This document shows positions 1 through 7,169 of a stretch of DNA of 59,800 nucleotides, piece by piece. The notes under the pieces were generated by a model, which was given only the letters and a program-made list of their open reading frames with translations, was not told the DNA's origin and made no database searches. Each line of letters opens with the position of its first letter. The stretch's first letter is position 1. The stretch lies in the NCBI GenBank assembly GCA_001898255.1, contig MKTK01000008.1:1-59800 (forward strand). Direction: 5' to 3'. The translations under genes were made by a program, and so were the position numbers. The DNA is from Chryseobacterium sp. 39-10. GTDB taxonomy: Bacteria; Bacteroidota; Bacteroidia; Flavobacteriales; Weeksellaceae.

Positions 1-268
1 ATAGATTTTAGGATAATCAAAAAAATGAAAAATAAAAATCGTGCTTAAGCAAAGCGAAAGCAAATGTATACTTGTTCGAGCGCTGATCAAAATAGCACAT
101 GGATAACAAAACCATACTCCATAGATAGAGCATAGATAAAGCATGGATAAAGCATGGATAGTGCATGAATTAAGTTTTGTTTCAAAGTGAGTACATCAAT
201 AAAAATCATTTCCATTATCATCCGCATTATGCAGTATGAGAATTCTAAAACGCATAAAAAAAGTACTT

Positions 269-412
269 CTACTCGCAAAATTTAAATGGAATAGTAATAA
301 TTATTTTTTTGGCCAAATCTTCGTGCGTTCCCCAATCCACAATTTCCCCATGATCCTTGACGATGATGTGGTCGGCATGGCGCACGATGTATAATCGGTG
401 AGCAATCGTCAT
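269..412 (-). pseudogene. C-terminal remnant of an ABC exporter ATPase
   Basis: The minus strand reads MTIAHRL, then ADHIIVKDHGEIVDWGTHEDL, then a stop. This is the H-loop (switch histidine) and C-terminal end of an ABC-transporter nucleotide-binding domain of the exporter (MsbA-like) type. Walker A, the signature motif, Walker B and the membrane domain are all absent, because the sequence directly upstream on the minus strand belongs to an unrelated broken gene. It is therefore a 3' fragment with no function expected. Family identification is from the motif and is firm; the parent gene is unknown. Confidence 0.75.
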
Positions 413-464
413 GCTAGTACTTTATTCATCGATGCATTGTATGCTACGAATTCGAAGATCTTGA

Positions 465-681
465 TTATTCTTCAAAATAGTCTAAAACATAATTAATCCA
501 ATCTTTTTTCTAAAATATCCAAAAACGGGCTATAGGCATACAGTTCATGTTCATCTAGTCTCATAACCTGTGCAAGTGGCTACGGTTGCAAAGGAAATTT
601 ATAACTTCCTTCGCCCTGCTAGTTAGTAAACAATTCATTTGTTTTCTGATTAAAATTATAAAGATAAACACAATGTGCCAT
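465..681 (-). pseudogene. Decayed small hypothetical gene
   Basis: A minus-strand reading frame begins MAHCVYLYNFNQKTNELFTN and would continue through GEGSYKFPLQ, AQVMRLDEHELYAY and SPFLDILEK. It is cut by two in-frame TAG codons. After the second block it shifts frame into DWINYVLDYFEE followed by a stop. The residues read like real protein in all three pieces, so this looks like a recently broken gene and not random sequence. I do not recognise the family. It lies next to the ABC remnant. Confidence 0.5.
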
Positions 682-826
682 GACGTAAAATTAGGATATT
701 ATAAAAACTAATAATATCCCTCTTTGCAGTGGTTTTCATCTTTTCAATTCATTCCTATGCGTTCCGAAATTATAATCGCTGAGGAATGCCTACGATCATT
801 TTTTATATTTTATACTAGTATTTGTA

Positions 827-1449
827 ATGAAAACACTTTTCTTAACTTCTTCTTTTTCAGATGTTGCCCACTATTTCGAGGAATTTGTAGGTCATGCAGT
901 ACACGGCAAATCGGTCACTTTTATCACCACCGCATCCGTTCCCGAAGAATTTACTGGATATATAAATGATGATAAAAATGCTTTTGAACAATTGGGGATT
1001 AGCATCGAAGAATTGGATGTTACTGGAAAAACAGAAAGCGAAATCAAAAAAATGTTTGCCAAAAACGACTTTATATATGTTTCGGGAGGAAATACCTTTT
1101 ACCTGCTTCAGGAACTGAAAAAATCAGGCGCAGACCAATTGCTCACAGCAGAAATTGAAAAAGGAAAAATCTACATCGGAGTTTAGGCAGGAACAATGAT
1201 ACTCTCTCCAGATATTACCTACGCACAAATGATGGATGACAGCACCAAAGCGCCCGAACTCATCGATTTTACCGGATTGGGAATAGTTCCGTTCTATCCA
1301 TTGCCCCATTTCAAAAGCGAGCCATTTGCTGATGTTGCAGATACGGTATTGAAACGCTATCAAAATCAACTTTCTTTAATTCCTATGAGCAACACTCAGG
1401 CGATTGAAGTGCTGGGTAATCAGCAGAAGATTGTTGGTATATTAAAGAA
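827..1449 (+). pseudogene. Dipeptidase E-like (S51) gene with a stop at the catalytic serine
   Basis: The frame opens MKTLFLTSSFSDVAHYFEEF and carries YVSGGNTFYLLQEL, which fits the Asp-dipeptidase E / peptidase S51 group (about 200 aa, class I glutamine amidotransferase-like fold). Where the family has G-x-S-A-G, the nucleophile elbow, the sequence here reads GV-stop-AG: codon 1184-1186 is TAG where a serine codon (TCG or TCA) is expected. The same frame resumes at 1187 and keeps the rest of the domain (AGTMILSPD, FYPLPHF, MSNTQAIEV). One base change would therefore explain the break. Downstream the frame runs without a stop into a glyoxalase fragment. A sequencing error is an alternative. 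Confidence 0.7.
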
Positions 1450-1654
1450 AGAAAAAACAAATCCTGCTGTTTATTTTGAAATTCCTGTGACGGATATGGA
1501 ACGGGCAATAGCCTTCTATGAAGCAGTGTTTTCATTTGAATTTGAGCGGGAAGAGTTTGATGGTTACGATATGGCTTTTTTCCCTTTATCAGAAGATAAA
1601 ACCGGCATAACAGGAGCACTGGTAGAAGACGACATTTATAAACCTACTACCTGA
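1450..1654 (+). pseudogene. VOC/glyoxalase-like fragment fused in frame
   Basis: From NPAVYFEIPVTDMERAIAFY onward the residues are the first half of a vicinal-oxygen-chelate (glyoxalase/bleomycin-resistance) domain, usually about 120 aa. The copy stops after YKPTT at a TGA, so the second beta-alpha-beta-beta-beta unit is missing. The 5' side is joined in frame to the end of the peptidase E pseudogene with no start codon of its own. Both edges look like deletion joints: the right one runs almost directly into the next gene start at 1670. Confidence 0.65.
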
Positions 1655-1669
1655 TTCCATAAATTATCA

Positions 1670-1897
1670 ATGATACAGCACAGCGAAATGTCCGGTAGCG
1701 ATTTGCATTACAAACTCTATCAGCACTAAATCCGTTTTGGTCTCAATTTTAAATTAAAAATTTATCGAACTTTGTCTTGTGCTTCAGGCAAGAAAATCAA
1801 ACGTGAAAACCGCACTTTATTTTCATCGGCAAACGAAGCCATTAAAAAAGGTGTTTGTCCTTGCGGACATTGTACGAAAGTCGAATATCAAAAATGA
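1670..1897 (+). pseudogene. Ada-type metal-binding domain gene with internal stop
   Basis: Starting at ATG 1670 the frame reads MIQHSEMSGSDL, then a TAA at 1727-1729, then IRFGLNFKLKIYRTLSCASGKK and ends VCPCGHCTKVEYQK. The blocks LSCASGKKIKRENRTLFSS and CPCGHC match the small Ada zinc-binding (Me-Ada) domain that holds metal through four cysteines. The TAA sits where a lysine codon (AAA) would fit, so one substitution broke the gene. The stop codon lies 4 bases before the start of the AlkB-like gene, so the two were probably a translationally linked pair for alkylation damage. Confidence 0.65.
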
Positions 1898-1901
1898 AAG
1901 A

Positions 1902-2516
1902 ATGGATTTATTTAACCAAACTATAGATAAAAATAAAAATTGGCTTCCTTACGAGGGAACGGTAAACTATTTCGGCAAATTATTCAGTCAAAAAGAAGCC
2001 GACAACTATTTTGAAAAATTGCTCAACACTATTGAATGGAGAAACGATGAAGCAATTATCTTCGGAAAGAAAATCATTACCAAACGAAAAGTAGCATGGT
2101 ATGGCGACAAGACTTTCAAATACACGTATTCCAACACAACCAAATATGCTTTGGCGTGGACAAAAGAACTATTGAAGCTCAAAACCGCGATAGAAAAAGA
2201 AACAGGTGAAACCTTTAATTCCTGTTTGTTGAATTTGTATCATAACGGAGAAGAGGGAATGGCTTGGCACAGCGACGCAGAAACCGATTTAAAAAAGAAC
2301 GCAGCTATCGGCTCACTGACTTTTGGGGCAGAACGAAAATTTGCTTTCAAACACAAACAGACAGGCGAAAAAGTAGAGTTGCTTTTGGAACATGGTAGCT
2401 TGTTGGTTATGAAAGACACCACACAAACCCACTGGTTACATCGTTTACCACCAACAAAACGTATCACAAAACCGAGAGTAAATCTGACGTTCAGAACGAT
2501 TGAAGAATACAAGTAG
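1902..2516 (+). CDS. AlkB-like 2-oxoglutarate/Fe(II) oxygenase
   Basis: The 204-residue product belongs to the AlkB-like family, which oxidatively removes alkyl groups from DNA or RNA bases. It carries YHNGEEGMAWHSDAE (the H-x-D iron ligands), a second histidine in THWLHRLPPT, and KPRVNLTFR, where the arginine binds 2-oxoglutarate. Size fits the short ALKBH2/3-type bacterial proteins. I chose ATG 1902 (MDLFNQTIDKN) because an upstream GTG extension in the same frame overlaps the Ada-domain pseudogene and reads as its shadow. The gene appears intact although its neighbour is broken. A palindromic element follows immediately. Confidence 0.8.
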   Translation: MDLFNQTIDKNKNWLPYEGTVNYFGKLFSQKEADNYFEKLLNTIEWRNDEAIIFGKKIITKRKVAWYGDKTFKYTYSNTTKYALAWTKELLKLKTAIEKETGETFNSCLLNLYHNGEEGMAWHSDAETDLKKNAAIGSLTFGAERKFAFKHKQTGEKVELLLEHGSLLVMKDTTQTHWLHRLPPTKRITKPRVNLTFRTIEEYK

Positions 2517-2625
2517 CCGCTAACAAGGTGTTTGAAAGAGAAAGGAAGCGGTGCTTCAACCGATTTTTGTGCTAAAAATCTAATCTAATGCAAGCTGCAA
2601 ATCTTTCAAATAACTAACGACAAAT
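2517..2625 (+). repeat. attC-like imperfect palindrome behind the AlkB-like gene
   Basis: Directly after the stop codon the sequence GCTAACAAGG is followed by TTTGAAAGA near 2532. About 65-70 bases later come the complement TCTTTCAAA and AACTAACGAC. The pair gives a long imperfect stem with GCGGTGCTTC and GCAAGCTGC as inner partial complements. Position and shape recall integron attC sites, but I see no full attC core pair and no integrase, so this is only an analogy. Confidence 0.4.
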
Positions 2626-3002
2626 TGAAAATACTAACAAATTGGAACTTCCAAAGTATTCCATAAAACATAAAATAAAATCATATTAGGTGAAGATGAA
2701 ATTTAGCGTTTCTCTTATTTAAAAACTCATAGCATAAATGAGCCAGACCAGAAAGAACTAACGATCTGTACCTTAGCAAAGTTCAAATCAATTTAGTAAA
2801 TATATTACATTGCACCGCCGACTTTCCACAGCCAAATTGTTCCAGCATAATATGAAAAGTAAATACCCCAAGGTGATCCTTAAGATAGTCAACTAAGAAA
2901 AAAACATTATTCTTAAATTGCTAAACAATTTCTTGGATACGAACCAAAAAATGATCAACCTATTGCCCTAAATAACAAACCATTCTATAGAAAGTAAATA
3001 AA
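2626..3002. other. Non-coding stretch, no gene recognised
   Basis: This AT-rich interval has short out-of-frame peptide stretches only. No family, repeat or clear promoter could be recognised. It may be decayed sequence, as in the rest of this zone. Confidence 0.5.
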
Positions 3003-3674
3003 ATGAATAACATAGAAATTTTTGAAAACGAAAGAGCGGCTGGCTACAATCAATTTGTTGAAACGTGGATACCAAACTATCACAATTTTTTAGACTGTTT
3101 GCCCCAACTTTTACGCAAAAATACCAAACCGAGAGATTTGTTGGTAGTCGGTTGCGGAACGGGAAACGAAATAGAAAGGTTTGCAAAAGCGCCCGAAAAG
3201 TGGATGATAACAGGTATTGATCCATCACCTGCAATGATAAAACAAGCAAACGAAAAACTTCAAAATTCCGACAGCGTGACTTTAATTGAAGGTTTGGTTT
3301 CCGACCTTGAGGTTGATAAAAAATATAGTGCAGCGACACTCCTGCTTGTCCTGCATTTTCTTGAAGATAATGGTAATAAATTAAATTTATTAAAAGACAT
3401 TTCCGACAGGTTGTTGTCGGGTGCGACTTTTGTAATGCTTGACATAACTGGCGATAAAAAACAAATCAAACAAAATCTCAATGTGCTCAGACTTCTTTTG
3501 CCGGATGGCTTAGATGAAGAAATGATAAATTTTCGAATGAACAGAATAGAAAATGAACTTTTTGCCATATCAGAACAACGACTTTCGGAATTGTTGCAAG
3601 AAGCAGGTTTTGAAGCACCAATTCGTTTTTTTCAGTCGTCAGTTTATGTAGGTTGGATAACAAAAAAGAAATGA
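3003..3674 (+). CDS. Class I SAM-dependent methyltransferase
   Basis: The 223-aa protein has a Rossmann methyltransferase core. LLVVGCGTGNEIERFA (about residues 43-58) is the glycine-rich SAM motif I, ITGIDPSPAMIKQAN holds the acidic residue that binds the SAM ribose, and LLVLHFLEDN is post-motif. No signal peptide or membrane segment is present, so it acts in the cytoplasm. The substrate cannot be told from sequence: relatives methylate small molecules, tRNA or ubiquinone-like compounds. It stands alone with non-coding DNA on both sides, as expected for a singly acquired gene. Confidence 0.75.
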   Translation: MNNIEIFENERAAGYNQFVETWIPNYHNFLDCLPQLLRKNTKPRDLLVVGCGTGNEIERFAKAPEKWMITGIDPSPAMIKQANEKLQNSDSVTLIEGLVSDLEVDKKYSAATLLLVLHFLEDNGNKLNLLKDISDRLLSGATFVMLDITGDKKQIKQNLNVLRLLLPDGLDEEMINFRMNRIENELFAISEQRLSELLQEAGFEAPIRFFQSSVYVGWITKKK

Positions 3675-3882
3675 ACGCCGCTATCCTGTGGAAGCTGCCC
3701 AAAACACAGCACGTTTAGTAAGCATAATGAACAGCACGCAAACTTTGATTTAAAAAAGCTTTTTGTAAAATATTGAAGCAAAGTTACCGCACCATTGCAC
3801 CGTATGGTCAAAAATTAAAATTTATAACCATTTGATTATCATTATATAAAATTAACAATAGTCAGAATATTATAAAAACTCT
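3675..3882. other. Intergenic region with inverted repeat
   Basis: Between two single-gene units lies a region with AACTTTG near 3739 and its complement CAAAGTT about 40 bases later (near 3780), flanking an AAAGCTTTTT stretch. It may be the palindromic tail of the methyltransferase unit. It is not a copy of the 5-kb element. Confidence 0.3.
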
Positions 3883-4947
3883 ATGAAACAATTTAAACGT
3901 ATAATTACCACTATTTCTCTAATAGTTTCAGCAAATATTTTCTCTCAAACATATAAATATGAAAATCTAAATAAATTTCTAAAATATATTGAAAATAATA
4001 ATTTGGGTGTAGGAAGTGTATCAATATGTAAGAATAACAAAGTAATTTATAATAAAAATTTTGGGCAAAAGAACATAAAAAATCTGAAATTTAATAACAA
4101 TACAAAATATCATGTTGGCTCGGTAACCAAAATGATAACGGCTACATTAATTTTTAAACTAATTGAAAATAAACAGTTAAAATTAGAAGATAAACTATCT
4201 GATTTTTATCCACAAATTCCTAATTCTGAGATAATAACTATTAAAAATTTACTTGAACACAGTAGTGGTTTAGGAAGTTATGTTGTAAAAGATGGAGATG
4301 TGTGGGTAACAAAGAAAGTTCCTGAGAACGAAATTTTTGATTTAATAATAAAGCAAGGTGTCAATTTCCAACCTAATGAACAAATAAAATATTCAAATTC
4401 CGCTTATTATTTGTTGACAAAAATTCTTGAACAAAAGTATAGTAAATCTTACGATAAAATCTTTAGTGAAGAAATAGCAAAACCATTAAATTTAAAAAAC
4501 ACCTTTTCAATAAAATCGAATCCTAAAAACATATTCGATCCTTATAAGTTTATTAACAATGAATGGACTAAATTAAAAGAAGAAATTTATTTTCCAAATG
4601 TTATTGGTGTAGGTGATATAGTTTCGACTCCAAATGATTTAAATATTTTCATCAATAGTTTATTTAAAAACAAAATAGTAAAAAAAGAAACATTAGAAAC
4701 AATGACGCCTATTTTGGGGAAAGAAAATTGGGGAAGAGGTATGTCAGTTTGGGACTTTGATGGGCGTATTTTTTATGGACATGGCGGAGACACTTTGGGT
4801 TCTCATGCTCTAATCATTTATAATGTAGAAAATAATTTATCTATTTCTTACAATACTAACGGAGAACGGATTCCCAAAGAAGAATTTATAAAATATATTG
4901 TTTATTCACTTTTTGGTAATGATTTTAAATTCCCTGAAATAAAATAA
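3883..4947 (+). CDS. Secreted serine hydrolase, beta-lactamase/PBP4* family
   Basis: The 354-aa protein starts with a Sec signal (MKQFKRIITTISLIVSANIFSQ). It carries the three class C beta-lactamase/DD-peptidase motifs: SVTK (nucleophile Ser and Lys), YSNSAYYLL (Tyr-x-Asn), and GHGGDTLG (H-x-G in place of KTG). Members hydrolyse beta-lactams, D-amino acid peptides or esters; the H-G-G form is more typical of esterases and peptidases than of true AmpC enzymes, so resistance should not be assumed. The gene is very AT-rich compared with the amylase region and is followed by the 5-kb palindromic element. Confidence 0.8.
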   Translation: MKQFKRIITTISLIVSANIFSQTYKYENLNKFLKYIENNNLGVGSVSICKNNKVIYNKNFGQKNIKNLKFNNNTKYHVGSVTKMITATLIFKLIENKQLKLEDKLSDFYPQIPNSEIITIKNLLEHSSGLGSYVVKDGDVWVTKKVPENEIFDLIIKQGVNFQPNEQIKYSNSAYYLLTKILEQKYSKSYDKIFSEEIAKPLNLKNTFSIKSNPKNIFDPYKFINNEWTKLKEEIYFPNVIGVGDIVSTPNDLNIFINSLFKNKIVKKETLETMTPILGKENWGRGMSVWDFDGRIFYGHGGDTLGSHALIIYNVENNLSISYNTNGERIPKEEFIKYIVYSLFGNDFKFPEIK

Positions 4948-4960
4948 CAATACGGGTAGC

Positions 4961-5205
4961 ACAATATTGGCAAAATCTAACGAAGTGGTTCGACGACCGA
5001 AGGGAACTCAAATGCGGGGAAAGCGTTGAAGTGGGGGAATTAGAAATATTTCGACCCCAATATTTTTCAATTCCACATTTTATTAATAAATTAGTTTCAT
5101 TGAAAAAACACGATCTGCTCTTGGTCGAAATTGAACATTTCTTCCAATTTGTCCGGCAATTGGCGAAGCCGAAGCTTCGATTTCGTCAATACTTTTTCCG
5201 TTATC
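4961..5205 (+). repeat. Long palindromic element, copy A
   Basis: This ~245-bp element starts near ATTGGCAAAATCTAACGAAG and ends near AATACTTTTTCCGTTAT. It shares long near-identical blocks with copies at 31783-32030 and 33078-33296 on the other strand. The blocks include AACGAAGTGGTTCGACGACC, TTTTTCAATTCCACATTT, TTAGTTTCATTGAAAAAA, GGTCGAAATTGAAC and CAATACTTTTTCCGTT. It contains internal hairpins and follows the serine hydrolase gene. A short open frame at 5031-5234 runs through it but has no counterpart reading frame in the other copies, so I do not call it a gene. Confidence 0.75.
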
Positions 5206-5273
5206 GTAAATCGGTTCCAAAATTATGTTTTTAAATGTTCATTTCTTAAATTTGAATTTAAATCTGAAAAATC

Positions 5274-5699
5274 ATGAATTTATACCTTGAAAATTTGATA
5301 AATGAAATTGAAAATGATTTTGATTGTGGAATGAAAGTATTCATCAATAAAACAAATTTTAAAATAATTAGTTTGCCAAACTTTGATGACAGTTTTTTTG
5401 AAGAAAATGAAGCGTGGAATGAACAAGTAAATGAATTGAATAGAGATGGGGAAAGTTATGTAGAAATCAACATTTGGGATTCTTCATTTTCATATGAAAT
5501 TATGAAATCTTTTGCTGAAAATGTTTGCGAAAATCCATTGAAAAACAAACTTTTAAAAGCATTGGATAAAAAGAAACCTTTTCAAGAATTTAAATATGTC
5601 ATCAATTTCGAAAATGAAAATCGCCAAAAATGGTTTGAATACAAGAAAATGAAGCAAAAAAATTATGTTGAAAGGGAATTGAATCAATTAACAAGATAA
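5274..5699 (+). CDS. UPF0158-like protein
   Basis: A 141-aa acidic, soluble protein of unknown function. The C-terminal half (LLKALDKKKPFQEFKYVINFENENRQKWFEYKKMK, in part) has the pattern AL-x-KKPF-x-F-K-x-x-(L/I)...W-F-x-(F/Y) of the UPF0158 family, which is the basis for the call. No catalytic motif is evident. It sits between the palindromic element and a broken WYL regulator, and its stop codon overlaps the remnant frame of that regulator. Confidence 0.5.
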   Translation: MNLYLENLINEIENDFDCGMKVFINKTNFKIISLPNFDDSFFEENEAWNEQVNELNRDGESYVEINIWDSSFSYEIMKSFAENVCENPLKNKLLKALDKKKPFQEFKYVINFENENRQKWFEYKKMKQKNYVERELNQLTR

Positions 5700-6091
5700 A
5701 ATCGGTTCTACGAATCAATACCAAAGATAAAGCCGACCTGCTTTCCCACCGGATGGTATTCAGACAAAACGCAGATCAAAACAGAACAAGCAACGACCTA
5801 TCCACATTGCAATTAGCCCTGACCAACTTTAAGCTGGTTAAAATAAACTATCATTCACCTGAAACCAACGAAACAACTGAGAGAACCATTGAACCTTTTG
5901 CAATGTACAGCACACAGGACAATTGGCTGCTCATCGCTTTTTGTTTGTTAAGAAAAGATTTCAGAACATTTCGTTTGGATTGAATTCTTAACCTCATTGC
6001 CCTCAGTGAACACTCTGAACCCCACAAAATAACCTTGCAGCAATACTTTGAGATCTGCAGGGAAAAATATTTTTCATCACCCTTGACATAG
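5696..6091 (+). pseudogene. WYL-domain (YafY-type) regulator, 5' truncated with a stop
   Basis: The frame reads SVLRINTKDKADLLSHRMVF, LQLALTNFKLVKINYHSPE, TERTIEPFAMYSTQDNWLLI and RKDFRTFRLD, then a TGA at about 5981-5983. The same frame continues LNLIALSEH and ITLQQYFEICREKYF to a TAG at 6089-6091. This is the C-terminal WYL ligand-sensing domain of a YafY-type regulator: the helix-turn-helix is missing and the TGA stands where an arginine fits. The intact GyrI-like gene just downstream was probably its partner, a common arrangement for YafY-type regulators. Confidence 0.7.
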
Positions 6092-6118
6092 GGTTTTCAA
6101 AAAACCGTCTTAATTTTG
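6083..6118 (+). promoter_or_regulatory. Promoter of the GyrI-like gene
   Basis: TAATTTTG at 6111-6118 matches the Bacteroidota -7 element TAnnTTTG, with a TTG at 6083-6085 about 25 bases upstream, slightly wider than the usual spacing. It lies 25 bases before the start codon at 6144 and overlaps the end of the regulator remnant. Confidence 0.4.
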
Positions 6119-6143
6119 TGGGCTAACTAAAAAACAGTGCAAA

Positions 6144-6602
6144 ATGAACAAAGTAAAAATTGAACCTTTTAAAGTGATCGGTATTGCGGTAAGAACAACC
6201 AACGAAAACAATCAGGCAGCAAAAGATATTGGTAATTTATGGAGTCAATTTATGAATGAGAACGTCCTAGATCTCATCCCCAACAAAATAGACCCTACAA
6301 TCTATTGCATATACACGGATTATGAAAGTGACCACACCAAACCCTACACCACTCTATTGGGTTGCAAGGTGGAAAACCTAAACGAAATTCCCAATGGAAT
6401 GATGGGTCAATCCTTTGATGGAGGAAACTATGTGAAATTTTCGGCCAAAGGAGATCTGTCAAAAGAACTGATCATCGATCAATGGAAAAAGATTTGGGAA
6501 ATGGATTTAGACCGGACATTTACGGCAGACTTTGAAGTGTTTGGTGCGAAAGCTCAAAATCCGGCAGATGCGGAGATTGACATTTTAATTGCTGTAAAGT
6601 AG
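6144..6602 (+). CDS. GyrI-like / AraC effector-binding domain protein
   Basis: The 152-aa protein fits a stand-alone GyrI-like small-molecule binding domain (SHS2 fold; the effector domain of AraC- and BmrR-type regulators). The pattern FKVIGIAVRTTNENN near the start, YCIYTDYESDHTKPYTTLLGCKV in the middle and IDQWKKIWEMDLDRTFTADFEVF near the end is typical. No DNA-binding domain is present. Such proteins bind or sequester drugs and hydrophobic compounds, and some have hydrolase activity. It follows a broken WYL regulator, so its normal control may be lost. Confidence 0.7.
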   Translation: MNKVKIEPFKVIGIAVRTTNENNQAAKDIGNLWSQFMNENVLDLIPNKIDPTIYCIYTDYESDHTKPYTTLLGCKVENLNEIPNGMMGQSFDGGNYVKFSAKGDLSKELIIDQWKKIWEMDLDRTFTADFEVFGAKAQNPADAEIDILIAVK

Positions 6603-7169
6603 TTACTTAAAGAACTCCATCATTGCCATCCGAGTAAACAATAGCCCAACAGGAGCTACGCGCTTTCATTAAGGAAAATCATCGTCAAGCAGGATACAGA
6701 TAGTACTGAAGCACGGAATTGGGGCAATGCCCTCCTTCTGCTGTAAGATAAAAAATTTGTTATGTGCGGACAGAAAGAAACGCATGAACCCTGTATTCTT
6801 ATGGTGGAAGGAAAATACCAGAACCACCCCAAATGAGAAGAGGTCAATCTAAAAAGAATGATGACTTTCAGGGTGAATCCAAACAGTGATTTAGCCATAA
6901 AAAGCATTGAAAACATTTTATAGGAAGTACTGTTTTTATGCAGGAGTTTCGCAATAAAAGAAAATGAAGAACAGGCAGTAATTAGTCATTCATACTTATT
7001 GTCTGAAACTCAGAAAAGAAAACGACAGATCCTCCGCATTTATTCCTATTTTTAACCATTACATAGAAATGGTTTATAAGTCCAAAAGTTAATTGTAAAT
7101 AACGAAACTTAACAATCTTGGCAAGCAATTTTCATGGTACTTTTTTCTAATTAAAAATAAGATTCCGTT
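6603..7169. other. Non-coding stretch with possible decayed gene
   Basis: Short plus-strand peptides such as LRAFIKENHRQAGYR and MMTFRVNPNSDLAIKSIENIL look protein-like but lie in broken frames. I cannot name a family. The last ~80 bases before 7170 must hold the amylase promoter, but no clear TAnnTTTG element is visible there. Confidence 0.4.

Noticed and set aside
87-278. 63-codon frame on the minus strand with MLYP/ALSM repeats
   Set aside because: It only translates short direct repeats (GCATGGATAA-like units) near the window start and overlaps the end of the ABC remnant.
3883-4947. Calling this a beta-lactam resistance gene
   Set aside because: It has the family motifs but H-G-G in place of K-T-G, which fits esterase or peptidase relatives as well; no resistance can be claimed.
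5031-5234. 67-codon open frame on the plus strand
   Set aside because: It lies wholly inside palindromic element A; the other copies of the element do not keep the frame.
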